Translations under genes and position numbers: made by a program
Assembly (NCBI RefSeq): GCF_900302455.1
Contig: NZ_ONZG01000009.1
Span: 124,001-188,000, forward strand
Origin: Falsiruegeria mediterranea M17
GTDB taxonomy: Bacteria; Pseudomonadota; Alphaproteobacteria; Rhodobacterales; Rhodobacteraceae
DNA: 64,000 bases
Reading direction: 5' to 3'
Shown: one piece after another, positions 51,764 through 60,302 of the stretch
Position numbering within the stretch: the stretch's first letter is position 1
Layout: the number at the start of each line of letters is the position of its first letter
Notes under the pieces: generated by a model
The model's input: only the letters and a program-made list of their open reading frames with translations
Database searches by the model: none
Told to the model about the DNA's origin: nothing

Positions 51764-52660
51764 ATGTCCCGCCCTTTACCCCCTTTGAACGCTCTGCGCG
51801 CCTTTGAGGCCGCCGGTCGGCACGAGAACTTCAGTCGTGCGGCGCAAGAGCTGAACGTCAGTCATTCAGCCATCAGTCGCCATGTGCGCGGATTGGAGCA
51901 TCGCCTGGGCGTGGCCCTGTTTCGGGATCTGCCGCGCGGGTTGGAACTGACAGCTGAGGGGCGCAACTACCTGTCGCGGGTCACTGTGGCGCTCGATCTG
52001 ATCTCGGACGCGACCGAAGATCTGGGCGAAGCGCCCGAGGGCCGGATCACCGTCAGCAGCGAGCCGCTTTTTGCGCTCAAGGTGCTGATGCCGCGGTTAA
52101 AGTTCTTCTACGACGCTTATCCTGATGTTGAGGTACACGTCGAGGCGACCAACGCATTGGCGGACGTGGACCGGTATGAGGCGGACATTGCCTTGCGGTT
52201 CGCGTTTCGGGGTGTGTTGGACGCACCATCCGACCTGATCAGTGACACGCCGCTGCATGTCTACGCTGCGCCGGATCTACGAACCGAGGGGTGGCGAGAT
52301 CCACGCGAGGTGTTGCAATACCGCCGGTTCAAAGATCGCGGAATGGGCCTCTGGGACCGATGGGGGCAGTTGGCGGGATTGGCGCCCGGTGAAGTTCCCG
52401 ATCCGCGCAAGCATCTAGAGACGGAGCTGGCATTCGAGGCGGCGGTGCAGGGTCTGGGCGTTTACTTGGGCGCGGGGGATTGCGTGGCCGGAGAGGTCGC
52501 GGCCGGGCGGTTGATCCGCTGTTTCGACGCCGGGTTCCGCGACGGGGCGATGCGGTTGGTGCAAAGCACGCGAGCGAGGCGGCACAAGGCGGCGCGGGCG
52601 TTTCGGGAGTGGTTGTTGGAGGAGACATCGGATCTGAGGGGATGGCCCTGTTCCACGTAA
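51764..52660 (+). CDS. LysR-family regulator, GcvA-like
   Basis: A 298-residue LTTR: PPLNALRAFEAAGRHENFSRAAQELNVSHSAISRHVRGLEHRLGVALFRDLPRGLELTAEGRNYL (5-68) is the GcvA/AmpR-type helix-turn-helix, and the effector domain follows (ITVSSEPLFALKVLMPRL, VQGLGVYLGAGDCVAGEVAAGRLIRCF). ATG 51764 is preferred to 51749, because the latter lies inside a palindrome and MSRPLPPLNALRAFEA is the usual N-terminus; neither has a good ribosome site. Its target is not evident. Confidence 0.88.
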   Translation: MSRPLPPLNALRAFEAAGRHENFSRAAQELNVSHSAISRHVRGLEHRLGVALFRDLPRGLELTAEGRNYLSRVTVALDLISDATEDLGEAPEGRITVSSEPLFALKVLMPRLKFFYDAYPDVEVHVEATNALADVDRYEADIALRFAFRGVLDAPSDLISDTPLHVYAAPDLRTEGWRDPREVLQYRRFKDRGMGLWDRWGQLAGLAPGEVPDPRKHLETELAFEAAVQGLGVYLGAGDCVAGEVAAGRLIRCFDAGFRDGAMRLVQSTRARRHKAARAFREWLLEETSDLRGWPCST

Positions 52661-52853
52661 CTTGCCGGATGTGCGCTGGGTTGAACCGGTGAAAAGGCAT
52701 ATTCTGCGACCAAATTTGAAAGACTCGCCGGAGGTTGGGGGATGAGAGGCAAGGGCAGAGGCGGTTGTACAGAAAAAGTCGACTTGGCAGAAAAGTGAGG
52801 TAAATATTGAAAAAGCTCGCTTCTGCTGACATCATTTTCTCAGGAACATAAAA

Positions 52854-54191
52854 ATGAATTTTCCCAAACTTGCGGCGGTTTCGTCGATTACTCTCGCTAT
52901 AGCCAGTTCGCAGGCGCTCTCCCAGGACGGGGGACCGATACTGTTCACAAACGTCAACGTGTTTGACGGTGTGAATGAGGAAATGATTGAGAATGCCAAT
53001 GTTGTTGTTACTGACAATCTGATTACAGAAGTATCCTCAGAGTCCCTTGCTGTCGCCAATGGCATCGTCATCGACGGCGGCGGACGCACGTTGATGCCGG
53101 GCCTGATCGACGTACACTGGCACACGCTCTACTGCTGCAACCCGCAGAGCGTGGTTGTGACCGGTGATATTCTTGAGGTCGCGGTGCGTGGTGCCATCGG
53201 GTCCGAAGGTACGTTAATGCGCGGCCTTACAACGGTGCGCGACGTTGGCGGTAATTCATTTGCCATAAAACGGATGATTGACGCAGGCGAGATCGAAGGC
53301 CCCCGTATCCTGCCGTCCGGCCCGCCCGTGACGCAAACCGGCGGCCACTTTGACTATCGCCCCTACCAAGCGGTTCCGACGAACGGCGCGGATTCGCAAT
53401 GGTACTGGTATAGCGTTGGTTTGATGGCGCAAGCTGATGGTGTTCCGGAAGTGGTCAAACGCGCGCGTGAAATCATGCGCATGGGCGCAACCCAACTTAA
53501 GATCTCCACCGGTGGCGGGGTTTCATCCACCTATGATCCTCTGGATGTACGCCAATACACCAAGGCAGAAATCGAGGCTTTCGTAGAGGTGGCCGATACC
53601 TACAACACCTATGTTGCATCTCATGTCTTCACGGACGAGGCCGTTGAAATTGCCGTTGCCGCTGGCGTTAAGTCCATCGAGCATGGCTTTTTGATGAGCC
53701 GCGAAACGATGGAACTGATGCGCGACAATGAAGTTTGGTTGTCAGTGCAGCCTTTGCTGGATGACGAGGATGGCTTTTCTTTCGACGACCCTGTCAGCCA
53801 GCAGAAATGGATCGACGTCACCAACGGCACAGATTTCACCTACAAAACGGCGAAAGAAGTTGGCGTGAAAGTCGCTTTCGGCACCGACATCCTGTTCGAT
53901 CCAAAACTGGCCGAACGGCAAGGCGCGTTCCTTGCCAAATTGCAGCGCTGGTACACGCCATATGAGGTGCTGAAAATGGCGACTTCAACCAATGCCGAAC
54001 TGCTCAAACTCTCGGGCCCACGCCACCCCTATCAACAAGGTGATTTGGGTGTGATCGCAAAGGGCGCTTATGCCGACTTGATCCTTGTGGACGGCAATCC
54101 GCTGCAAGATATCGACCTGATCGCAGACCCGCACGAGAATTTCGATCTGATCATGAAAGACGGTAAAGTCTACAAGAACACGCTCGACTGA
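52854..54191 (+). CDS. Exported amidohydrolase-family protein
   Basis: A 445-residue imidazolonepropionase/prolidase-like amidohydrolase with a signal peptide (1-23, ending SQALSQ). The metal site is nearly canonical: DVHWHTLYCC (HxH), the Lys in ATQLKISTGGGVSS, HVF, SIEHGF and GTDILFD. Fold-completing GAYADLILVDGNPLQDI closes the protein. Such secreted enzymes hydrolyse peptides, lactones or mycotoxins. Codon use is less GC-rich than in neighbours (GATTGAGAATGCCAATG), so it may have been acquired. It is a single gene. Confidence 0.88.
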   Translation: MNFPKLAAVSSITLAIASSQALSQDGGPILFTNVNVFDGVNEEMIENANVVVTDNLITEVSSESLAVANGIVIDGGGRTLMPGLIDVHWHTLYCCNPQSVVVTGDILEVAVRGAIGSEGTLMRGLTTVRDVGGNSFAIKRMIDAGEIEGPRILPSGPPVTQTGGHFDYRPYQAVPTNGADSQWYWYSVGLMAQADGVPEVVKRAREIMRMGATQLKISTGGGVSSTYDPLDVRQYTKAEIEAFVEVADTYNTYVASHVFTDEAVEIAVAAGVKSIEHGFLMSRETMELMRDNEVWLSVQPLLDDEDGFSFDDPVSQQKWIDVTNGTDFTYKTAKEVGVKVAFGTDILFDPKLAERQGAFLAKLQRWYTPYEVLKMATSTNAELLKLSGPRHPYQQGDLGVIAKGAYADLILVDGNPLQDIDLIADPHENFDLIMKDGKVYKNTLD

Positions 54192-54561
54192 GTTCCGGGT
54201 GAAGTTCTTTATTCGAGGCCAAGAATCCAACGATTTCTTTGCGCTTTAGCCGGTTATTCATTGGGGTGGTCCCTGCGTGGCGCATTGGAAAGAAGCTGCA
54301 TGGCTTTCATCTTGCCCAACTGGAGTAATGCTCTGGTCCGTGGTTTGGTACCAACGCGTTAATCAACCTTTTGGTTGAATATGGAAATCAGGGGATTTCG
54401 GGGAGGCTGTGGTCGGTGGGTGGTGCGGTCGAGCTTGTGGAGTTTTATTTAATTCATATAAAACAGGTTGTTAAGTGGTGTCTGCCTGCGTCATAACTGT
54501 CGTTGACTCTAAGCTCTCACCGCCTTAGCACCACACCCAAGACAACGTGAGGGGTTCACCC
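54192..54561. promoter_or_regulatory. Upstream region of the ATP synthase F0 operon
   Basis: A 370-base gap, AT-richer than the genes. It has an inverted repeat TCAACC-TTTT-GGTTGA (54363-54378), which may end the amidohydrolase transcript, and a candidate promoter TTGACT (54503-54508) with TTAGCA 16 bases on (54525-54530). No gene is seen. Confidence 0.4.
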
Positions 54562-54903
54562 GTGACCGAAGAAGACCAAAAGCAGCGCCTGTCGCAGCTG
54601 GAGGCGCGGATCGCGACGGTGAAAAAGGCGAACGAGCCGACCGAGCGTGTGGATCGGGGCTTTTCCCATGGCGAGCTTGCCTGGCGGATGGTCATCGAAA
54701 TGACGGCCGGCATCGGGATCGGCTTTGGCATTGGGTACGGGTTGGATTACCTGTTCGGGACCATCCCGATATTCCTGGTGCTGTTTACACTGTTGGGCCT
54801 TGCCGCCGGCATCAAGACAATGATGCGCAGCGCGAAAGAGGTTCAGGACAAGGCATTGGCCGCCGAGCAAGACACCGGCGCCGAGAAGAACGAGAGGGAC
54901 TAG
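54562..54903 (+). CDS. atpI: ATP synthase subunit I (AtpI family)
   Basis: A 113-residue protein with two membrane helices (about 45-65 and 70-92: MTAGIGIGFGIGYGLDYLFGTIPIFLVLFTLLGLAAGIKTM) after an acidic/basic N-terminus. It probably helps assemble the c-ring or transports Mg. GTG 54562 is chosen with GAGGGG upstream; an in-frame GTG 15 bases earlier is less likely. It starts the F0 operon; the F1 genes are not in the window. Confidence 0.88.
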   Translation: MTEEDQKQRLSQLEARIATVKKANEPTERVDRGFSHGELAWRMVIEMTAGIGIGFGIGYGLDYLFGTIPIFLVLFTLLGLAAGIKTMMRSAKEVQDKALAAEQDTGAEKNERD

Positions 54904-54906
54904 ATC

Positions 54907-55665
54907 GTGGCAAGCGATACAACAGCCGCAGAAGGCAGCAGCCTGGTTTTCCACCCGATGGATCAGTTCATCGTCAAGCCGTTGTTTGGCGACGGTGCGG
55001 TTGGCATGTTCACCATCACCAATGTGACTCTGTGGCTGGCTCTGGCCATCGTGGCCGTGATTGCCCTCCTGGTTCTGCCCACGTCCAAGCGCGCCATCGT
55101 CCCCGGCCGCGGCCAGTCGATCGCGGAACTGACCTATGGCTTCATCTACAAGATGGTCGAAGATGTTTGCGGCAAGGACGGCATCAAGTTCTTCCCGTAC
55201 ATCATGACGCTCTTCATGTTCATCGTCAGCGCCAACTTCCTGGGCCTGCTGCCGATGTCCTTCACCACCACATCTCATTTTGCCGTAACCGCCGTGTTGG
55301 CGCTGGCCGTGTTCCTGACCGTGACCATCCTGGGTTTCGTCATCAACGGCGCCGGTTTCCTGGGTCTGTTCTGGGTGTCGAGCGCGCCGCTGGCGCTGCG
55401 TCCCATCCTGGCTGTGATCGAGTTGATCTCGTACTTCGTACGTCCCGTCAGCCACTCGATCCGTCTTGCTGGTAACGTCATGGCCGGTCACGCGGTGATC
55501 AAGGTGTTCGCTGGCTTTGCCGCCATCACAGTGATCTCGCCGGTATCCGTTCTGGCAATCACGGCCATGTATGGCCTGGAAATCCTCGTGGCCTTTATCC
55601 AGGCCTACGTATTCACAATTCTGACCTGTGTGTATCTGAAAGATGCGCTGCATCCGTCGCACTAA
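54907..55665 (+). CDS. atpB: ATP synthase F0 subunit a
   Basis: A 252-residue membrane protein. [12 protein letters not shown] opens it, and the C-terminal helices contain the essential Arg in [14 protein letters not shown] and the proton-path residues in [29 protein letters not shown]. It forms the stator half-channels. The GTG start at 54907 is three bases after the atpI stop; no ATG competes. Confidence 0.95.
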   Translation: MASDTTAAEGSSLVFHPMDQFIVKPLFGDGAVGMFTITNVTLWLALAIVAVIALLVLPTSKRAIVPGRGQSIAELTYGFIYKMVEDVCGKDGIKFFPYIMTLFMFIVSANFLGLLPMSFTTTSHFAVTAVLALAVFLTVTILGFVINGAGFLGLFWVSSAPLALRPILAVIELISYFVRPVSHSIRLAGNVMAGHAVIKVFAGFAAITVISPVSVLAITAMYGLEILVAFIQAYVFTILTCVYLKDALHPSH

Positions 55666-55713
55666 GGTTCTGAACCCCTAAAATCGAAACTTCCAATCGT
55701 AAGGAGAATTCTC

Positions 55714-55938
55714 ATGGAAGGCGATCTCGCACACATCGGCGCAGGCCTGGCAGCAATCGGTTCCGGCGCAGCCGCTATCGGTGTTGGTAACGTAGCTGGT
55801 AACTTCCTGGCCGGCGCTCTGCGCAACCCTTCGGCCGCCGCATCGCAAACCGCGACCCTGTTCATCGGTATCGCGTTCGCAGAAGCTCTGGGCATCTTCG
55901 CATTCCTGGTCGCTCTGCTGCTGATGTTCGCCGTCTAA
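55714..55938 (+). CDS. atpE: ATP synthase F0 subunit c
   Basis: A 74-residue two-helix protein: [34 protein letters not shown] with the polar RNP loop, then [24 protein letters not shown], in which the Glu of FAEA is the proton carrier. It forms the rotor ring. TAAGGAG precedes the ATG. Confidence 0.97.
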   Translation: MEGDLAHIGAGLAAIGSGAAAIGVGNVAGNFLAGALRNPSAAASQTATLFIGIAFAEALGIFAFLVALLLMFAV

Positions 55939-56024
55939 GACCTTCGGGAACCGACATCCTTACGGTTGGGCAGTTCGACACGATCGCGCTGCCCAATGTA
56001 AGCTAAGTTTCCAAGGAGACCGAC

Positions 56025-56570
56025 ATGGCAACTGAGACCAAAGACATCGTCAGCGCCTGCGTCGACTCGTACGGCAGCGCGGTCGGTATGCCCCAGCTCT
56101 GCGGAGAGTGGATGGGCAACCAGATCTTCTGGCTCGTCATTACGCTGGTCGTGATCTTTCTGATCCTGTCGCGTGTGGCTCTGCCGCGCATTGGTGCCAT
56201 CCTGGCCGAGCGTCAGGGCACCATCACAAACGACATTGCTGCCGCTGAGGACCTAAAGGCCAAAGCGGTTGAAGCGGAAGACGCCTATAACAAGGCTCTG
56301 GCTGATGCCCGTGCACAAGCACAGGCCATCGCAGCCGAGGCACGCGCCGAAATCCAGGCTGACCTGGATGTGGCCATCGCCAAGGCGGATGCCGAGATTG
56401 CCGCCAAGGCAGCTGAATCGGAAGCGGCGATTGCCGAGATCCGTGCCGGTGCCCTGGACAGCATTCAGGCTGTTGCCAAGGACACCGCAGGCGAAATCGT
56501 GACCGCCTTGGGTGGTCAGGCGGATGAGGCTGGTATCGCTGGTGCGATCGACGCTCGGATGAAAGGATAA
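56025..56570 (+). CDS. atpF2: ATP synthase F0 subunit b'
   Basis: A 181-residue protein with one N-terminal helix (about 34-52, [20 protein letters not shown]) and a long alanine/glutamate-rich coiled coil. The N-terminal stretch with Cys residues is typical of alphaproteobacterial b' (also called AtpG/AtpX). It pairs with subunit b as the peripheral stalk. CAAGGAG precedes the ATG. It follows atpE and precedes atpF by five bases. Confidence 0.92.
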   Translation: MATETKDIVSACVDSYGSAVGMPQLCGEWMGNQIFWLVITLVVIFLILSRVALPRIGAILAERQGTITNDIAAAEDLKAKAVEAEDAYNKALADARAQAQAIAAEARAEIQADLDVAIAKADAEIAAKAAESEAAIAEIRAGALDSIQAVAKDTAGEIVTALGGQADEAGIAGAIDARMKG

Positions 56571-56575
56571 GAGCC

Positions 56576-57136
56576 ATGCGTAACACACTCGCCCTTATCC
56601 TGACAGCTGGTGCTGCAAGCCCCGCGCTTGCCGCAAGCGGTCCGTTCTTTTCGCTGGGCAACACCGACTTTGTGGTGACGCTGGGCTTCCTGGTGTTCAT
56701 CGGGGTGCTGTTCTACTTCAAGGTGCCCGGCATGATTGGCGGTGCGCTGGACAATCGCGCTCAGGGCATCCAGTCCGAGCTTGATGAAGCCCGTGCATTG
56801 CGTGATGAAGCCCAAGCTCTGCTGGCCTCGTACGAGCGCAAGCAGAAAGAGGTTCAGGACCTGGCCGCCGCCATCGTGGCAGCTGCAAAAGACGACGCCT
56901 CTCTGGCAGCAGAGCAGGCCAAAGCCGATCTGGAAGTATCGATTGCACGCCGTCTGGCCGCTGCTCAGGACCAGATTGCGTCGGCTGAGGCTTCGGCCGT
57001 CAAAGAGGTCCGCGACCAGGCCATCACCATCGCCGTTTCGGCGGCAAACGAGGTGATTGCCAATCAGATGACCGCAGCGCAAGGCAACAAGCTGATCGAC
57101 GCGGCTATCGCTGAAGTGGAGGCCAAACTGCATTAA
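56576..57136 (+). CDS. atpF: ATP synthase F0 subunit b
   Basis: A 186-residue subunit: an N-terminal hydrophobic segment that may be cleaved or kept ([19 protein letters not shown]), a membrane helix [21 protein letters not shown], then a coiled coil with [25 protein letters not shown], the characteristic b-subunit dimerisation pattern. It is the last gene of the operon and is followed by a strong terminator. Confidence 0.94.
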   Translation: MRNTLALILTAGAASPALAASGPFFSLGNTDFVVTLGFLVFIGVLFYFKVPGMIGGALDNRAQGIQSELDEARALRDEAQALLASYERKQKEVQDLAAAIVAAAKDDASLAAEQAKADLEVSIARRLAAAQDQIASAEASAVKEVRDQAITIAVSAANEVIANQMTAAQGNKLIDAAIAEVEAKLH

Positions 57137-57162
57137 GCAGATTGCGACAAAACGATTCAAAG

Positions 57163-57192
57163 AAACCCGGCTGATGAGGCCGGGTTTTTTTT
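57163..57192 (+). terminator. Rho-independent terminator of the F0 operon
   Basis: AAACCCGGC (57163-57171) and GCCGGGTTT (57179-57187), seven-base loop, then a run of eight T. It lies 26 bases after atpF. Confidence 0.93.
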
Positions 57193-57215
57193 GGGGTTCA
57201 CGGTGGAAGGTAAAA

Positions 57216-57414
57216 GGGGGTGCTCCCGCCCGTCGTTGATGCCCCTTGCGGGACATCGCCTCCCGTTGGGCCGGGCCTCGCGGTGCTCGGCGGATGGGGA
57301 TTGTGGCGGAACGACTGCCCCAAGCCAGACCGCGCCGGGCTTAGCCCGGCGCTCGGCCCAAAGCCGTTAGCGGGGCTGGCGCAGCCAGGACCGCTCGGGT
57401 GCGGGAGTGCCCCC
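57216..57414. repeat. Compound repeat, copies C and C', with 14-bp inverted ends
   Basis: The left end GGGGGTGCTCCCGC (57216-57229) and right end GCGGGAGTGCCCCC (57401-57414) are inverted repeats with two mismatches. Inside, 57223-57317 matches copy B (CTCCCGCCCGTCG, CCTCCCGTTGGGCCGGGC and on to GATTGTGGCG). At 57332-57364 an opposite-strand copy carries the same stem GCGCCGGGC/GCCCGGCGC and GGGCC core. The layout resembles a small non-coding mobile or BIME-like unit. Confidence 0.65.
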
Positions 57415-57440
57415 GTTATTTTTTTGCATTTGGAGACGTG

Positions 57441-58211
57441 CTAGCTCTGACCGGTTTCGTGTTCCAGGCGCTGTCGGGCGATGGCTTCGTTGCGTTCGGC
57501 GATCTGTTGGTCGGACAGGCACTGTTTGACGAAACTCAGATGCGCCTCAACAGCGGCTTTGGCGGCGACAGGATCGCGAGCCTGCAGGGCGTCGTTTATG
57601 GCGCGGTGCTGGTCCAGGATTGAGGCGCGGGTGTGCTGTTGGTGGAACATGATACGCCGGTTGTAGAAGACGCCCGCCCGCAGCAGGTCGAACATCGACC
57701 GCATCATGTGCAGCATCACGACGTTGTGGCTCGCCTCGAGGATCGCCATGTGGAACTCGGCGTCAAGACGCGCCTCTTCGTCCGAACCAGGAGAGCCGTG
57801 GGCCGCGACCATCTTGTCAAAGATCGCCTGAATGACCTTGAGGTCACTGTCTGATCCCAGTCGCGCTGCACGTTCGGCGGCCAGACTTTCGATGTCCCTG
57901 CGGAACGACAGATAGTCGAACATCGCCTCGTCATGGGCGCCAAACAGCCGCGTCAGGGCTGGAGAGAATGCATTGCCCAAAACCTCGGCCACAAAAACGC
58001 CCGATCCCGCCTTGGCGCTGAGCAAGCCCTGCTCTTGTAGCTCGGCAATTGCGTCGCGCAGAGATGGGCGCGAGACGCCCAGCCTGTCGGCCAGTTCGCG
58101 TTCCGAGGGCAGACGTTCGCCCGGACGCAGGATTCCGCGCAGGATCAGCAGTTCGATCTGACGCACCACCGAGGTCGACAGTTTCTCGGGCTGGACTTTC
58201 TGAAAGGGCAT
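57441..58211 (-). CDS. FadR-subfamily GntR regulator
   Basis: A 256-residue GntR protein: VVRQIELLILRGILRPGERLPSERELADRLGVSRPSLRDAIAELQEQGLLSAKAGSGVFVAE (15-76) is the winged helix and an FCD domain follows, with the Asp/His/His metal site regions DAEFHMAILEASHNVVMLHMMR and LDQHRAINDALQARD. It resembles PdhR/LldR-type regulators of organic acid genes. It is divergent from an aminotransferase gene; two GGTCA-N7-TGAC palindromes lie in the gap. The repeat unit lies after its stop. Confidence 0.9.
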   Translation of the reverse strand: MPFQKVQPEKLSTSVVRQIELLILRGILRPGERLPSERELADRLGVSRPSLRDAIAELQEQGLLSAKAGSGVFVAEVLGNAFSPALTRLFGAHDEAMFDYLSFRRDIESLAAERAARLGSDSDLKVIQAIFDKMVAAHGSPGSDEEARLDAEFHMAILEASHNVVMLHMMRSMFDLLRAGVFYNRRIMFHQQHTRASILDQHRAINDALQARDPVAAKAAVEAHLSFVKQCLSDQQIAERNEAIARQRLEHETGQS

Positions 58212-58232
58212 GACCGGGGCCTTCGTTCAAAT

Positions 58233-58251
58233 TGGTCAAAACATATGACCA
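58233..58251. promoter_or_regulatory. FadR-family operator, site 1
   Basis: TGGTCA-N7-TGACCA, perfect arms, 19 bp, about 20 bases upstream of the regulator's start. It fits the TGGT/ACCA rule of FadR-type operators and probably gives autoregulation. Confidence 0.7.
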
Positions 58252-58317
58252 CGGCTGCAGCGTGGCTGCAAGCAAGGAAAGGTCAGAGTGACTGACTGAT
58301 CACATTTTCTGTAACAA

Positions 58318-58336
58318 AGGTCAGCATATTTGACTT
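58318..58336. promoter_or_regulatory. FadR-family operator, site 2
   Basis: AGGTCA-N7-TGACTT, an imperfect copy with the same spacing, 85 bases from site 1 and about 50 bases before the aminotransferase gene, where it could repress that promoter. Confidence 0.55.
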
Positions 58337-58385
58337 AAATCCCCGTCTGCCTAGGCTGGCCCGCAGTTTTGGAGGAGGGAGACAG

Positions 58386-59603
58386 ATGAAACTAGAGGAG
58401 ATGTTCGCAACCCGCGCCGACCGGCTCAAGGCCTCGGAAATTCGCGAGTTGCTGAAACTGCTGGACCAGCCTGACATCATCTCGTTTGCGGGGGGCATTC
58501 CGGATCCGGCGCTGTTCCCGGCCGAGGCGTTTCAGGCGGCATACGCAAAGGCGTTGGACCCGCAGCATCAGGCCAAGGCACTGCAGTATTCGGTGAGCGA
58601 GGGGTATCTGCCACTGAGGGAATGGCTGGTGGATCATATGGCAGGTATCGGGGTGCCTTGTGATGTGGACAACGTCCTGATCACATCGGGGTCGCAGCAG
58701 GCGCTGGATTACCTGGGCAAACTGATGCTGTCGCCCGGGGATACGGCGCTGGTGAACTGGCCGACATATCTGGGTGCTTTGGCAGCGTTCAACGCTTATG
58801 AGCCGCGGTTTGATCGGCTGGACCTGGGCGTCAATCATGATGTGTCCGACTATGCCGATCGGGCCGAGGTTGCTGGCGGTCGGGTCAAGTTTGCCTACCT
58901 GTCGGCCGATTTCTCGAACCCCACGGGAGAGACGGTGGATGCGGCCGGGCGAGCACGGTTGATCGACATGGCAGAGGAACTGGATTGCGCAATCATCGAG
59001 GACGGTGCCTATCAAGCTCTGCGTTATGACGGCGACGCGATCCAACCGATCCTGGCGATGGAACTTGCGCAAAAGGGCGATCTGGAGGCCTGTCGGACGA
59101 TCTATTGCGGTTCGTTCTCCAAGACCCTGTCGCCGGGGCTGCGCGTGGGCTGGATTGTGGCTGCCAAGCCGGTGATCTCGAAGCTGGTGCTGATGAAACA
59201 GGCGGCGGACCTGCATTCGCCCACGATCAACCAGATGGCCATTCATGGTGTGGCCGAGGCGTGTTTCGAGGCGCATGTGAGCAACTTGCGCGCGGCCTAT
59301 TGCGCGCGGCGGGATGCGATGTTGGCAGCATTGAGTGATCACATGCCCGAGGGCGTGGATTGGACACGGCCTGAGGGCGGCATGTTTGTCTGGATCACCC
59401 TGCCAAAGGGTATGGACGGGGCCAGGCTGTTGGACCGCGCGATCCGCGAGGAGCGGGTGGCGTTTGTTCCCGGTGGAGCCTTCTTTGCAGATGGATCAGG
59501 GACCAACACGATCCGGTTGAGCTTCTCCAATTCGGATGCGGCGGCAATTGGCGAAGGTGTGTCCAGATTGGGCGCGGTTCTGCGTCGCGCCTTGTCTGAC
59601 TAA
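58386..59603 (+). CDS. Class I PLP aminotransferase (2-aminoadipate transaminase/LysN-like)
   Basis: A 405-residue fold-type I transaminase: ISFAGGIPDPALFP at the N-terminus, SGSQQALDYLGKLM, YLSADFSNPTGE, and the PLP Lys in GSFSKTLSPGLRVGW. The GGIPDPxxFP start is the mark of the LysN/MocR-domain-type aminotransferases, which act on 2-aminoadipate, branched-chain or aromatic amino acids. It is divergent from the FadR-type regulator, which probably controls it. GGAGGGAGA precedes the ATG. Substrate unknown. Confidence 0.88.
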   Translation: MKLEEMFATRADRLKASEIRELLKLLDQPDIISFAGGIPDPALFPAEAFQAAYAKALDPQHQAKALQYSVSEGYLPLREWLVDHMAGIGVPCDVDNVLITSGSQQALDYLGKLMLSPGDTALVNWPTYLGALAAFNAYEPRFDRLDLGVNHDVSDYADRAEVAGGRVKFAYLSADFSNPTGETVDAAGRARLIDMAEELDCAIIEDGAYQALRYDGDAIQPILAMELAQKGDLEACRTIYCGSFSKTLSPGLRVGWIVAAKPVISKLVLMKQAADLHSPTINQMAIHGVAEACFEAHVSNLRAAYCARRDAMLAALSDHMPEGVDWTRPEGGMFVWITLPKGMDGARLLDRAIREERVAFVPGGAFFADGSGTNTIRLSFSNSDAAAIGEGVSRLGAVLRRALSD

Positions 59604-59637
59604 GGAATTGTTAACCATTCCTGCTGAGGGTGGCGGC

Positions 59638-60189
59638 ATGATCCGGTTCCTTGCTTTTACCACCCTTTGGCTGGCTGTCGCCTGCGCCCCGCCCGAGGCG
59701 GGGTTCACGGCCGGTGAGCCGGTGCAAAAGCTGAACGTCGGCGGCTATGCCGTCGAGGTTCAGATCAACGACGATGTGGTAAAGGCGCGGCGTCGGGTGT
59801 CGGACCTGCAAGACGCGGATGCCTACTACGTGGCGCTCGAGCAGATTATGGCGAAGCAGTCGGGCTGTCCCATCGCCAAGGTGTACCGCGTCAGCCGCTT
59901 TGTGACTTGGGGCGTCAAGGGGTGCAATCCGGCGCAGGCGCAAACGTTCATTGCGCAAGCCGACAAGATCGTGGCTGAGATCGGTGATGCGGGCCACTCG
60001 CCGCAATATGACTGTCGTGAATGGAATTCGGTCACGGCTTCCAGTGGGGCCGAGGTTTGGACGGACGTCACGTGTACGCCTTATGGCGGGACACCGGGGC
60101 AAGGTTTGCCCCGGTTGGAATGCAGGCAACGAACCTGGATCACGGCTTCGGGCGAGACACGCACGGATATGACCTGCGATCCACAGTAG
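59638..60189 (+). CDS. Hypothetical lipoprotein
   Basis: A 183-residue protein. The N-terminus FTTLWLAVACAPPEAG holds a lipobox (AVAC), so it is probably lipid-anchored at Cys16. The rest is soluble with further Cys residues (SGCPIAKV, KGCNPAQAQ, YDCREWNS, VTCTPYGG, LECRQRTW, MTCDPQ), which could form three disulfides. ATG 59638 is used, with GAGGGTGGCGGC before it; the frame is open further upstream but the lipobox fixes the start. No family recognised. Confidence 0.7.
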   Translation: MIRFLAFTTLWLAVACAPPEAGFTAGEPVQKLNVGGYAVEVQINDDVVKARRRVSDLQDADAYYVALEQIMAKQSGCPIAKVYRVSRFVTWGVKGCNPAQAQTFIAQADKIVAEIGDAGHSPQYDCREWNSVTASSGAEVWTDVTCTPYGGTPGQGLPRLECRQRTWITASGETRTDMTCDPQ

Positions 60190-60302
60190 CAATATCTTGT
60201 GGATAACATAGGAAGTCGGTCTAGATAGGGTGGCGTTAGCGTTGACAGGTCGTTAATGGCTGCGCAGGCTGGTTGGGATAAGGAATCACAAGGGCCTGCC
60301 AT

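Larger units (their letters stand above)
57137..57440. other. Gap between the F0 operon and the FadR-type gene, 304 bases
   Basis: It contains the terminator at 57163 and, from 57216 to 57414, the repeat element with inverted ends. No gene is seen in it. Confidence 0.5.

Noticed and set aside
58281-58292. Third GGTCA/TGAC pair (GGTCA-N3-TGAC) between the two FadR sites
   Set aside because: The spacer is three bases rather than seven, so it does not fit the same dimer.
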